Assembly: GCF_025642155.1 (NCBI RefSeq)
Contig: NZ_CP106798.1
Location: 868,001 to 932,000, forward strand
From: Streptomyces sp. HUAS 15-9
Lineage (GTDB): Bacteria; Actinomycetota; Actinomycetes; Streptomycetales; Streptomycetaceae
Length of the DNA: 64,000 nucleotides
Reading direction: 5' to 3'
Shown: positions 54,733-63,311 of the stretch, piece after piece
Position numbering within the stretch: the first letter of the stretch is position 1
How the letters are laid out: each line of letters starts with the position of its first letter
Program-made: the position numbers and the translations under genes
The notes under the pieces: model-generated
What the model was told of the DNA's origin: nothing
Seen by the model: only the letters and a program-made list of their open reading frames with translations
The model's database searches: none

Positions 54733-56055
54733 TCAGCTCAGCGGCTTCTCCAGCACCGCCTTGCGGTGGCTGAACGTCTCGATCGAGTAGCGGCCGTGGT
54801 AGCTGCCCATGCCGCTCTCGCCGACACCGCCGAACGGCAGGTCGGAGACGGTGAGATGAGCGAGCGGGAGGCCGTATCCGAGGCCCCCGGAGGAGGTCTC
54901 GGCGGCGATCCGCGCCCGTGTGCCGTCGGACTCGGTGAAGACGTACAGCGCGAGGGGCTTGCCGCGGTCGTTGATGAAGCCGATCGCCTCGTCGAGGTCG
55001 GCCACGGTGACGATCGGCAGGATCGGGCCGAAGATCTCCTCCTGCATGACGGACGACTTCGGGTCGACATCGGCCAGCACGGTCGGCGCGAGGTACCTGG
55101 TCGCGCGGTCGCTGCCGCCGCCGAGCACCACGCGGCCCGAGCCGAGGAGTCGGCCGAGCCGGTCGAAGTGGCGCTCGTTGACGATCCGGCCGTATTCGGC
55201 CGAGGCCGCCGGGTCCGCGCCGTACAGCGCCTCGACGGAGCGTACGAGCGCGCGCTCCAGGGCGGCGGCGGTGTCCGGGTCGGTCAGGACATAGTCCGGG
55301 GCCACGCAGGTCTGGCCGGCGTTGAGGAACTTGCCGCGCGCCAGCCGGTCCGCGACCACCTCGATGTCGGCGTCGCGGTCGACGAACACCGGGGACTTGC
55401 CGCCGAGTTCGAGGGTGACCGGGGTGAGGTGCTCGGCGGCGGCGCGCATCACGACGCGGCCGACCGTGCCGTTGCCGGTGTAGAAGATGTGGTCGAAGCG
55501 CTCGGCCAGCAGGGCGGTGGTCTCGGGCACACCGCCCTCGACCACCGTGACCGCCTCGGTGTCGAGGTACTCGGGGATCAGCTCGGCCAGCGCGGCCGAG
55601 GTGGCCGGGGCCAGTTCGCTCGGCTTGGCCACCACCGCGTTTCCGGCCGCCAGCGCGCCGACCATCGGGGCGAGCAGGAGCTGGGCCGGGTAGTTCCAGG
55701 GGGCGATGACGAGGACGACGCCGAGGGGGTCGTACTGCGTCCAGGCCCGCGCGTCGTCGCCGAGGTGCGCGGGGGCGGGTGCGGACTCGGGGCGCAGCCA
55801 CTCGGTGAGGTGCCCCAGGGTGTGGTCGATCTCGCGGACGGTGAAGTCGATCTCGGTGCGGTAGGCCTCGGTGGAGCTCTTGCCCAGGTCCGTATGGAGC
55901 GCGGCGGCCAGTTCGGGGCCCTTCTCCGTGAGCATCTCGCGCAGGCGGTGCAGCTGACCCGTGCGCCACTCGACGGGCTTGGTACGGCCGGTACGGAAGG
56001 TGGCGCGCAGCCGGGCCACGATGTCGGCGGGCTGCTCAGGGATGGAGTGGTTCAC
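54733..56055 (-). CDS. Aldehyde dehydrogenase, class 3-like
   Basis: The 440-residue protein shows ALDH motifs: [26 protein letters not shown], the glutamate in [10 protein letters not shown] and the catalytic cysteine in [10 protein letters not shown], then [10 protein letters not shown]. Its length and lack of an N-terminal extension fit the class 3/fatty aldehyde dehydrogenase group, including coniferyl-type enzymes. It oxidises aldehydes with NAD(P). The GTG start at 56055 follows GCGAGG. A terminator lies downstream. Confidence 0.93.
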   Translation of the reverse strand: MNHSIPEQPADIVARLRATFRTGRTKPVEWRTGQLHRLREMLTEKGPELAAALHTDLGKSSTEAYRTEIDFTVREIDHTLGHLTEWLRPESAPAPAHLGDDARAWTQYDPLGVVLVIAPWNYPAQLLLAPMVGALAAGNAVVAKPSELAPATSAALAELIPEYLDTEAVTVVEGGVPETTALLAERFDHIFYTGNGTVGRVVMRAAAEHLTPVTLELGGKSPVFVDRDADIEVVADRLARGKFLNAGQTCVAPDYVLTDPDTAAALERALVRSVEALYGADPAASAEYGRIVNERHFDRLGRLLGSGRVVLGGGSDRATRYLAPTVLADVDPKSSVMQEEIFGPILPIVTVADLDEAIGFINDRGKPLALYVFTESDGTRARIAAETSSGGLGYGLPLAHLTVSDLPFGGVGESGMGSYHGRYSIETFSHRKAVLEKPLS

Positions 56056-56193
56056 GATGCCTCGCTGGTGTGCTCGGGTCTTGCGGCCCGAGAGTACGGT
56101 CTCGATCAGTCAGATGTAAATAGCAACCTTTCAGTGACCGAAATACATTCCCGGGCCGTGGACGTCAGGCGGAACCCGTACCGCGAGCGGCGC

Positions 56194-57387
56194 TCAGCGC
56201 GTGAGTTCCCGCCGGCGGCGTTCGAGGTGGGCGCGTTCAGCGGGGCTCTCGGTGAGCGCGACGGCGGCCTCGTACTCCCGTACCGCCTCGGTGTGGCGGC
56301 CGAGGCGGCGCAGCAGGTCGGCGCGGACGGCGTGGAGCACGTGGTACGAGTCCAGGTCCAGCGCGTCCACCAGGTCGAGGGCGGTGCGCGGGCCCTCGAC
56401 CTCGGCCACCGCGACCGCCCGGTTCAGAGCGACCACCGGGCTCGGCGCGAGGGCCGTCAACTGGTCGTACAGACGCAGGACCTGCCCCCAGTCGGTGGCC
56501 CCGGCCGTCGGCGCGTCGCTGTGCACGGCGTTGATCGCGGCCTGGATCTGGTACGGGCCCGGCCGATTGCGGCGCAGGCAGCGACGGACGAGGTCCTGGC
56601 CCTCCGCGATCAGGTCGCGGTCCCACCGGGCCCGGTCCTGCTCGGGCAGCGGCACCAGCGCACCCTGCTCGTCCCGCCGGGCGGGCCGGCGTGCCTCGAT
56701 CAGCAGCATCAGCGCGAGGAGCCCGATGACCTCGGGCTCGTCCGGCATGAGCTCGGCGAGCAGCCGGCCGAGGCGTACGGCTTCGGCGCACAGGCCGGAA
56801 TCGCCCGTATAGCCCTCGTTGAAGATCAGGTACACAACGGCCAGCACACCGCTGAGCCGGTCGGGGAGGTCGGCGTCACGGGGCACCCGGTACGGGATGC
56901 CCGCGTCACGGATCTTGGCCTTGGCCCGCACGATGCGCTGGGCCAGGGTGGGCTCGGGCACCAGGAAGGCGCGGGCGATCTGCGCGGTGCCGAGTCCGCC
57001 GAGCAGCCGCAGGGTGAGCGCGACGCGTGCCTGGAGGGCGAGCGCGGGATGACAGCAGGTGAAGATCAGCCGGAGCCGGTCGTCGCGCACGGGGCCCTCC
57101 TCGGCCGGTGTGTCGGGCGCGTTCAGCCGGGCGGCCTCGGCCTGCCGGGCGTCCCGGGAGGACTCACGGCGCAGACGGTCGATCGCGCTGTTGCGCGCGG
57201 TGGTGATGATCCAGCCGGCCGGGCTGGGCGGCACCCCGGTCTGCGGCCACTTCCGGACAGCCGTGGTGAAGGCGTCCTGGACCGCTTCCTCGGCGAGGTC
57301 GATGTCGCCGAGGAAGCGGACGAGGACGGAGACCGCGCGCCCGTACTCGGCGCGGAAGACGGCCTCGACGTCGGTGGCGTCGGGCAT
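56194..57387 (-). CDS. ECF42-type RNA polymerase sigma factor with DUF6596 C-terminal extension
   Basis: The 397-residue protein has sigma region 2 ([32 protein letters not shown]), region 4 ([33 protein letters not shown]) and a long C-terminal DUF6596/TPR-like extension with [18 protein letters not shown]. This architecture defines ECF42, which has no separate anti-sigma factor; the extension probably controls activity. Its ATG overlaps the stop of a YciI/DGPF gene, the standard ECF42 partner and presumed target. Confidence 0.93.
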   Translation of the reverse strand: MPDATDVEAVFRAEYGRAVSVLVRFLGDIDLAEEAVQDAFTTAVRKWPQTGVPPSPAGWIITTARNSAIDRLRRESSRDARQAEAARLNAPDTPAEEGPVRDDRLRLIFTCCHPALALQARVALTLRLLGGLGTAQIARAFLVPEPTLAQRIVRAKAKIRDAGIPYRVPRDADLPDRLSGVLAVVYLIFNEGYTGDSGLCAEAVRLGRLLAELMPDEPEVIGLLALMLLIEARRPARRDEQGALVPLPEQDRARWDRDLIAEGQDLVRRCLRRNRPGPYQIQAAINAVHSDAPTAGATDWGQVLRLYDQLTALAPSPVVALNRAVAVAEVEGPRTALDLVDALDLDSYHVLHAVRADLLRRLGRHTEAVREYEAAVALTESPAERAHLERRRRELTR

Positions 57388-57737
57388 CAGTGCTGGTCGA
57401 CGAAGGGCCGTACCTCGATGGGGAGGGTGGTGGCCAGTGCGGCCTTCCTGCCCCATTCCAGGGCCTCGTCCAGGTCGGCGGCCCTGATCAGGCACAGGCC
57501 GCCCAGATACTCCTTGCCCTCGGCGTACGGCCCGTCGGTGATCAGCACGTCGCCGTCCTTGGGACGCAGCACGGTGGCCGTCTCCGGGCCGTGCAGCCCG
57601 CCCGCGAACACCCAGGCTCCGGCGTCGCGCAGCTCCTGGTTGAACGCCTCCACGTCGCGCATGATCGCGGCGAGCTCGTCGGGGGCGGGAGGCGTGCCGC
57701 CGGCCGGCTGGACCACGCTGAGCAGGTAGTGCTTCAT
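57387..57737 (-). CDS. YciI/DGPF-domain protein
   Basis: The 116-residue protein has the DGPF family pattern: [29 protein letters not shown] and the signature [15 protein letters not shown], then [18 protein letters not shown]. Such ferredoxin-like-fold proteins accompany ECF42 sigma factors and may detoxify small molecules; the reaction is unknown. It overlaps the sigma gene start by one base and diverges from the acyl-CoA dehydrogenase-like gene. Confidence 0.92.
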   Translation of the reverse strand: MKHYLLSVVQPAGGTPPAPDELAAIMRDVEAFNQELRDAGAWVFAGGLHGPETATVLRPKDGDVLITDGPYAEGKEYLGGLCLIRAADLDEALEWGRKAALATTLPIEVRPFVDQH

Positions 57738-57836
57738 GACGTCCTCCTTGGCGTCGTGGGGTATCTGTCACCTCCTACACGAATGACAGTCACCCGGATC
57801 GACACCTCGTCCCACCCCTTCGGGAGAATCTTTTCC

Positions 57837-58892
57837 ATGACCACTGCAGTACATCCACTCGTCGCCGGTGCCCGTCGGCTCGCGGACGATCTGCTCGCCC
57901 CACGTGCCGAGCACGTCGACCGGGAGGGCGTACCCGAGAGCCACATCGAGGCGGTCAGACGCTGCGGGCTGCTCGGGGTGAGCGCGCCTCGCGAGTACGG
58001 CGGAGCGGGCGCCCCCGACGCGGTGGCCCGGGAGGTCGCGGAGATCCTGGCCGGGGCCTGCTGCTCCACCTGGTTCGTGCAGACGCAGCACCACACACCG
58101 GTGAAGCTGCTCACGAGGTCCGAACTCCCCGTGCGGGAGCGGCTGTTGCGTCCGCTGGCGACGGGCGCGCGACTGGCCGGGATCGCCTACGCCCACGTCC
58201 GGTCCTTCCCCCGGGTTCCCGTGCGCGCCACGGCCGAGCGGGGCGGCTGGCGCTTCGACGGCACCGTGCCGTGGTACACGGGCTGGGGTCTGAACGACGT
58301 GATGCTCGTCGCCGGCGTCTCCGCGCGGGACGATGTGGTGTTCGCGTTCGCCGACGCGCGCGAGCAGGTCGGGCTGCGCCCCTCGCCACCGATGCGGCTC
58401 GCGGCGCTGGCCGCGGCGCGGACGGTGTCGCTCGAACTGGACGGCCTGTGGCTGCCCGAGGAGTCCGTGGTGCTGCGCACCCCGAGGGAGAAGTTCGCCC
58501 TGATCGACATCCCGCGCAGCACCAACGCCTCCCCCGCCGTCTTCGGGGTGGCGTATGCCGCGCTGCGCGTGCTGGAGAGCGCCGCGGACGGCGCCGAGAC
58601 GGCCGCCGCGCTGCGGACCCGCCTCGACGAGGTGCGGCGCCAGGCATACGCACTGGCCGACCACCCCGTGCCGTACGAGCACATCGAGGAACGCCTGGCA
58701 CTCAAGACCCGGGCGTACGACCTCATGCGCACGGCCACCACGGCGGCGGTCGTGGCCGGCGGCGGCCGTGCCATGACCCTGTCCAGCCCCGCCCAGCGAC
58801 TGGCCCGCGAGGGCATGTTCCTGCTGGTACAGGGGCAGACGGCGAAGGTACGCAGGGCTCATCTCGACGCACTGGCGTGCCAGGACACGTGA
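57837..58892 (+). CDS. Acyl-CoA dehydrogenase-fold flavin enzyme
   Basis: The 351-residue protein has the ACAD N-terminal and middle domains (LLGVSAPREYGGAGAPDAVA, ACCSTWFVQTQHHTPVKLL, WRFDGTVPWYTGWGLNDVML) and an incomplete C-terminal helical bundle (RAYDLMRTATTAAVVAGGGR). The sequence is closer to flavin-dependent monooxygenase/desaturase-like ACADs than to true fatty acyl-CoA dehydrogenases, because the usual catalytic glutamate segment is not evident. The substrate is unknown. ATG 57837. Confidence 0.82.
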   Translation: MTTAVHPLVAGARRLADDLLAPRAEHVDREGVPESHIEAVRRCGLLGVSAPREYGGAGAPDAVAREVAEILAGACCSTWFVQTQHHTPVKLLTRSELPVRERLLRPLATGARLAGIAYAHVRSFPRVPVRATAERGGWRFDGTVPWYTGWGLNDVMLVAGVSARDDVVFAFADAREQVGLRPSPPMRLAALAAARTVSLELDGLWLPEESVVLRTPREKFALIDIPRSTNASPAVFGVAYAALRVLESAADGAETAAALRTRLDEVRRQAYALADHPVPYEHIEERLALKTRAYDLMRTATTAAVVAGGGRAMTLSSPAQRLAREGMFLLVQGQTAKVRRAHLDALACQDT

Positions 58893-59048
58893 GCCTGAGC
58901 GGACGTTGCCCCGCCGCGCTGGTGTCCCGCGCCAGTAGTTCGTCGGCGGCTCCATCACGCCCTGGCGGCCAGGGTTCCGGACGCCGGCAGGGCGTGTTGG
59001 CCCTTCGCGCCCCAGCCGGAACCACCTGGGAACTTCCCGCGCGGGACA

Positions 59049-59222
59049 CTAGGCCGCCTCCTCCTCACAGGTGGGCACCACCACGAGGAACGCGTCGGAC
59101 TTCAGGTCCATGATCACGGTCGCGGGCTCGCCCTCGGCACGGCACGCGGCCGCGTACTCCTCCGCCGGCCACGATCCACGCGGAGCCCCGGCGGGAAAAC
59201 GCTTCAACACCTTCGCGCCCAT
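59049..59222 (-). CDS. Small conserved-looking protein (57 aa)
   Basis: The short frame encodes 57 residues starting MGAKVLKRFPAGAPRGSW, then PAEEYAAACRAEGEPATVIM, DLKSDAFLVVV and an acidic end. The composition, strong GC3 bias and compact design (basic start, PAEEYAAA, a MDL-DAF-VVV strand) suggest a genuine small protein. I do not know a function. ATG 59222 has no very strong ribosome binding site. It ends inside an 11-bp inverted repeat arm (59039-59049). Confidence 0.6.
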   Translation of the reverse strand: MGAKVLKRFPAGAPRGSWPAEEYAAACRAEGEPATVIMDLKSDAFLVVVPTCEEEAA

Positions 59223-59310
59223 AGCGGCGGTTCACCTCCGGCCTCGACCAGCGACGGACCCCTGCGCCGCCCCTCCCCTTCACCTGCCCCGGATCGCTGC
59301 GGACATGTCA

Positions 59311-59760
59311 TTACGCCGACCAGGTCACCATCGAGACCGCTCCAGGCCGACGCCCGCATCCGCGCTCACCTGCCCTGCCCCGATCATCGCCCCGCCCGAC
59401 GGGCCGACCCACGGCCCCGGGCCACCCAGCACCACCACCGGCCGGGCCGAGTTCGCTCAGCCCGGCGTTGAGTGCCACCAGCGGCACGGGTGCTGCTCGC
59501 CGGGTACGCGGGTCTGGAACACCGGCCCGACGGCCGCGGCGACCCGCCCGCACCGGCCCGCCGGGCGGTCTTCCGGACGAGGCCCGATTCCGACTGACGG
59601 TATGCAGGGCCGGCGCCATCACCTCCTGCCAGGCGACGGTGAGACCGCGCTCGGCCACGGCGAAGGAAAGCTGCGCCCCACCGCGACCCTGGCCCCCCTC
59701 GCGCAGTGCCCTCGGTGCGGCGGCGTGCCGGCCGGATTGCCACGAGCCGTAGCTACCGTC
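59311..59760 (-). pseudogene. Decayed MerR-type regulator with B12-binding domain (fragment)
   Basis: One minus-strand frame from about 59760 to 59311 contains FAVAERGLTVAWQEVMAPAL followed by HTVSRN. This matches the helical cap of the B12-binding module in MerR/LitR/CarH-like photoregulators, where WxxVxxPxLHxxG precedes the cobalamin domain. Further on, PDPRTRRAAPVPLVALNAGL matches the start of that cobalamin domain with a deletion. The DNA-binding HTH and most of the Rossmann part are missing, and no full-length frame exists. I read it as a gene remnant. The rest of 59223-59872 shows no other gene. Confidence 0.55.
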
Positions 59761-59872
59761 GAGGCCGTCCCACCCCTACATATAAGGGCGGAATAAGCGC
59801 AGAATGTACCTACGCGGCGCGTACCGCACCGCACCAGACGCGGTCAGGCCTGCAAGTCAAAGGAGACGAGTC

Positions 59873-60310
59873 ATGGCCAACGTCTCGCACAGAGGTGACA
59901 TAACCAGCCACCCCGATGTCAACGAAATGCGGGCACGCTACGCCCGTATGCTCGGTGGCCGGGATGTGGCGCTGGTCGACGGACCGGTGTTCCTGCTCGG
60001 TCTGTACTGCGCGGCATCCCCGTGGATCCTCCACTACACGGCGAGCCAGCCCGCACTCGCCACCCACAATCTGATCGTGGGCATCGCGATAGGCCTGCTC
60101 GCCCTCGGATTCACCTCGGCCCCGGAGCGCATGTACGGCCTGAGCTGGGCCATGTGCGCCCTGGGCGTGTGGATGATCATCGCGCCCTGGATCGTCGGCA
60201 GCAGCCCGGACACCGGCGTCGTGCTCAACAACATCATCATCGGCGCCCTGGCCATCATCCTGGGACTGATGTGCGCCGGTACGGCGGCGAAGAGCGCGCC
60301 CATGCCGTAG
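59873..60310 (+). CDS. SPW repeat membrane protein
   Basis: The 145-residue protein has four predicted membrane helices arranged as two SPW repeats: LYCAASPWILHYTAS and MIIAPWIVGSSPDTG. The SPW family is common in actinobacteria, and its function is unknown. ATG 59873 follows AAAGGAG. A strong hairpin lies 49 bp downstream. Confidence 0.92.
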   Translation: MANVSHRGDITSHPDVNEMRARYARMLGGRDVALVDGPVFLLGLYCAASPWILHYTASQPALATHNLIVGIAIGLLALGFTSAPERMYGLSWAMCALGVWMIIAPWIVGSSPDTGVVLNNIIIGALAIILGLMCAGTAAKSAPMP

Positions 60311-60358
60311 CGCACCCGAAACCACGAAGAGAACGCAGAGGAAAGGAACAAGGAGATC

Positions 60359-60388
60359 GAGGCCGGTCCGCACAGGCGGACCGGCCTC
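60359..60388. terminator. Bidirectional terminator-like hairpin
   Basis: A perfect 12-bp inverted repeat, GAGGCCGGTCCG and CGGACCGGCCTC, surrounds a 6-nt loop. It lies between the convergent SPW gene (end 60310) and APC permease gene (end 60435) and should end both transcripts. Confidence 0.85.
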
Positions 60389-60434
60389 CGGCTGCCGGGG
60401 CGGTGACTCGAGCGCACCGCACGACGGCCGGCCG

Positions 60435-61889
60435 TCAGGTACCGGCGGGCTCCGTGTCCTGCGCCTGCGGGGCGGCGTACTCCTCGCAGACCTCCTTCTC
60501 CCCGAACGGCCACACCTTCTCCAGCCGCGCCCAGATCAGGAAGGCCACGCAGCCGAGGGCGACCCAGGCCAGGGACCACTCGATGGGGTGGCGCCCCGGG
60601 GAGTTCTTGTCGGCGTAGCCGTAGATCACGCACCAGCCGACGAAGGCGACGACGCTGGGCAGGGGGTAGAGCCACATGCGGTAGGGGCGTGGCATCGTCG
60701 GCCGGCGCCTGCGCAGCACCGTCAGGGCGACGATCTGGGCCAGCGCCTGGACGAGGACCATCACCGTGGTGAGGAGCTGGATCAGCGTGGCCAGATCCGT
60801 GTGCCGGCCGATCAGGAAGCCGATCGCGGTGATCACGCCCATCGTCGCCAGGCCGAGCATCGGGAAGCGGTGCTTGGGGTGCAGCTTCGCGTACGGCCGG
60901 AAGAAGACGCGGTCGCGTGCGGCGTCGTAGGGCACCCGCGAGCCGCCGAGCAGGCCGGTGAAGACCGAGGCGAACGCCGTGATCAGGATCAGGACGGTCA
61001 CCGTGTCGGCGGCCCCCTTGCCCCAGGTCTTCTCCAGTACGGCCGAGGCCACCGAGGTGGAGGCGATGTCGCCGGGGTCGCTCATCCGGTGCCAGTCGAT
61101 GACACCGAGCGTGCCGATCTGCAGGAGCAGATAGATCGCCATGATGCCGAGGATCGAGAAGAGGATGGAGCGCGGCAGGGTACGGCCCGGGTCCTTGATC
61201 TCGGCGCCCATGTACGCGGTCGTGTTGTAGCCGAGGTAGTCGTAGATGCCGATGGTCAGGCCCGCGGCGAAGCCGAGCCAGAAGTGGTTCGAGGTCAGGT
61301 CGAGGGCGTGCGCCGGGTACGTGAAGGCCAGGTGGGGGCTGAAGTCGGTGGCCGCGGCGACGATCACCAGGAGCACCGAGGCGATCATCACGGTCCACAT
61401 CACGGCGGTGATGCGGGCGATGTGCTCGATGCCGCGCCAGAGCAGGATCACGACCAGGGCGATGATGCCGAGACCGATCAGATCGCCCGACGTCCTGCCG
61501 AGGTCGGGGGCGAGATAGCCGAGGTACTGGACGAAGCCGACCACACCCGTGGACATGATCAGCGGGATGAAGAGCATCGCCGTCCAGACGAACAGGAACG
61601 GCATCAGCCGGCCCGTGCGGTACTGGAAGGCCTGGCGCAGATAGACGTAACTGCCGCCGGAGCCGGGCATCGCCGCGCCCAGCTCGGCCCAGACCAGCCC
61701 GTCGCAGAGCGCCAGCACCGCGCCCGCCACGAAACCGATCACCGCCTGGGGGCCGCCGAATGCGGCGACCATCAGCGGGATCGTCACGAACGGACCGATC
61801 CCGCACATCTGGCTCATGTTGATGGCGGTGGCCTGGAACAGGCCTACGCGACGGACGAATCCACCCGTGGGTGGCGGACTACCGGACAT
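60435..61889 (-). CDS. APC superfamily amino acid/amine permease
   Basis: The 484-residue protein has about 12 membrane helices and the APC start FQATAINMSQMCGIGPFVTI, GLVWAELGAAMPGSGGSYVYLRQAF (split) and YDYLGYNTTAYMGAEIKDP. It should import an amino acid or amine with protons. The start ATG 61889 lies in a 118-bp divergent gap with a ROK-type regulator, and a site similar to the glycosidase operator lies there, so ROK control is likely. Substrate unknown. Confidence 0.9.
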   Translation of the reverse strand: MSGSPPPTGGFVRRVGLFQATAINMSQMCGIGPFVTIPLMVAAFGGPQAVIGFVAGAVLALCDGLVWAELGAAMPGSGGSYVYLRQAFQYRTGRLMPFLFVWTAMLFIPLIMSTGVVGFVQYLGYLAPDLGRTSGDLIGLGIIALVVILLWRGIEHIARITAVMWTVMIASVLLVIVAAATDFSPHLAFTYPAHALDLTSNHFWLGFAAGLTIGIYDYLGYNTTAYMGAEIKDPGRTLPRSILFSILGIMAIYLLLQIGTLGVIDWHRMSDPGDIASTSVASAVLEKTWGKGAADTVTVLILITAFASVFTGLLGGSRVPYDAARDRVFFRPYAKLHPKHRFPMLGLATMGVITAIGFLIGRHTDLATLIQLLTTVMVLVQALAQIVALTVLRRRRPTMPRPYRMWLYPLPSVVAFVGWCVIYGYADKNSPGRHPIEWSLAWVALGCVAFLIWARLEKVWPFGEKEVCEEYAAPQAQDTEPAGT

Positions 61890-61962
61890 GGGGACTCCTG
61901 ACGCGGCGGACGGAGAGGCTCGCCCGGCGGGGCTGGAGCCGATCCGGCGGGGCTGATGGCCG

Positions 61963-61985
61963 ATAAAGTTAAGGAGCCTTACTAG
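61963..61985. promoter_or_regulatory. Probable ROK-regulator site in the APC/ROK gap
   Basis: ATAAAGTTAAGGAGCC followed by TTACTAG aligns with the reverse complement of the palindrome before the GH2 gene at 17 of 23 positions. Both fit TAGTAA-N8-AACTTTA when read on the other strand here. It lies 23-45 bp upstream of the ROK start and 74 bp from the permease start. Confidence 0.6.
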
Positions 61986-62007
61986 ATGCGTCAAGTATGC
62001 GTGAGGA

Positions 62008-63207
62008 ATGCGTGAGAATGGTGCGATGCCCGCCAGCGACGTCATAGAGCAGCACGAACAGCCCTGGAGCCGCCGGCGGCTGCGCAGCACCAACGAGCGG
62101 CTGCTCCTCGACCGGCTGCGCGCCCTCGGTTCCGCCTCGCGCGCCCAGCTGGCGCGCGAGACCGGGCTGTCCAAGCCGACCGTGTCCAGTGCGCTCGCCT
62201 CGCTGGAGTCCGCCGGACTCGTCCACGAGGTCGGCACCCACGCCCCCGAGCGCGGCCGGATCGCGGTCCTTTACGCCCCCGACCCGGCCGCCGGTCATGC
62301 GCTCGGCGTGGACATCGGCCGCAGCTGGCTGCGGGTCGCGGTCGCCGACCTGGACGGCACGGTGGTGGCCCGGTCCGACGTGCGCAACCGCGCCCGCGGC
62401 TCGGGCGCCCTGGCCGACCTGGTCGTCTCCACGGCCCGCCAGGTCGTGGCCAACTCCGGTGTGGACCCGGCCGAGGTGGTGCACGGCGTGGTGGGCACGC
62501 CCGGTGTGTACGACGAGAAGACGCGGCGGGTGCGGTACGCGATGCATCTGCCGGGGTGGGGCCGCGCCGGACTGCTCGACCGGCTGCGCGACGAGCTGGG
62601 CGTACCGCTGGAGGTGCACAACGACGCCAACCTGGCGGCGCTCGGCGAGTACACGTACGGGGTCGGCGCGGGCAGCCGGCTGTTCGCATACATCCTGATC
62701 GGCACCGGCCTCGGCATGGGAGTCGTCAGCGAGGGACGGCTGTTCACCGGGGCGCACGGGCTGGCCGGGGAGATCGGGTTCCTGCCCTGGCCCGGGCAGC
62801 AGAAGCCGGAGCGGCTGGAGGACGCGGTGTCGGGGGTGGCCGTCGTCGAGGCGGCGCGCCGGTTCGGGATGAGCGGGCAGCTGACCGCCAAGGCCGTGTT
62901 CGACGCGGCCCGGCACGGCAACAGCGCCGCGGTCAGGGCGGTTCAGCTGGAAGGCGAGCGGATAGCGCACACGGTGGCCGCCGCGGCGGCCGTGCTCGAT
63001 CCGGATCTGGTGGTGCTCGGAGGCGGGGTGGGGCACAGCGTGGACCTGCTGCTGCGACCGGTCCGGGAGCATCTGCGCACGCTCACCCCACTGCGCCCGA
63101 AGATCGCGCCGAGCCGACTGGGTGAGGACGCGGTGCTCCTCGGCGCGGTGGCGACGGCTCTGGGGACGGCCCGGGAGATGGTGTTCGAGCGCAGGTCGGC
63201 CGGGTGA
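62008..63207 (+). CDS. ROK family transcriptional regulator
   Basis: The 399-residue protein has an N-terminal winged helix (RLRALGSASRAQLARETGLS, KPTVSSALASLESAG) and a ROK sugar-kinase-like domain with LGVDIGRSWLRVAV, VHNDANLAALGEY and GTGLGMGVVSEG. The zinc-cysteine cluster typical of ROK kinases is not evident, as in many regulators. It probably senses a sugar and represses the glycosidase and permease genes through the sites at 63276-63295 and 61963-61985. ATG 62008 has GAGG nearby; ATG 62026 is an alternative. Confidence 0.9.
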   Translation: MRENGAMPASDVIEQHEQPWSRRRLRSTNERLLLDRLRALGSASRAQLARETGLSKPTVSSALASLESAGLVHEVGTHAPERGRIAVLYAPDPAAGHALGVDIGRSWLRVAVADLDGTVVARSDVRNRARGSGALADLVVSTARQVVANSGVDPAEVVHGVVGTPGVYDEKTRRVRYAMHLPGWGRAGLLDRLRDELGVPLEVHNDANLAALGEYTYGVGAGSRLFAYILIGTGLGMGVVSEGRLFTGAHGLAGEIGFLPWPGQQKPERLEDAVSGVAVVEAARRFGMSGQLTAKAVFDAARHGNSAAVRAVQLEGERIAHTVAAAAAVLDPDLVVLGGGVGHSVDLLLRPVREHLRTLTPLRPKIAPSRLGEDAVLLGAVATALGTAREMVFERRSAG

Positions 63208-63275
63208 CGACCAATTCCCGCAGGGGCCACGGTGATTGACACGGCCCCCTCGGAGCCCTAGCTTGAGGCGGGTTA

Positions 63276-63295
63276 GTAAAGTTTCCTAACTTTAC
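63276..63295. promoter_or_regulatory. Palindromic ROK-type operator before the GH2 gene
   Basis: GTAAAGTT-TCCT-AACTTTAC is a perfect 8-bp inverted repeat in otherwise GC-rich DNA, 16 bp upstream of the GTG start. AGTTTCCTAACT-like palindromes are typical of Streptomyces ROK regulators, and a ROK gene is the immediate upstream neighbour. Confidence 0.8.
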
Positions 63296-63311
63296 GAGGC
63301 TGGAGACCGCC

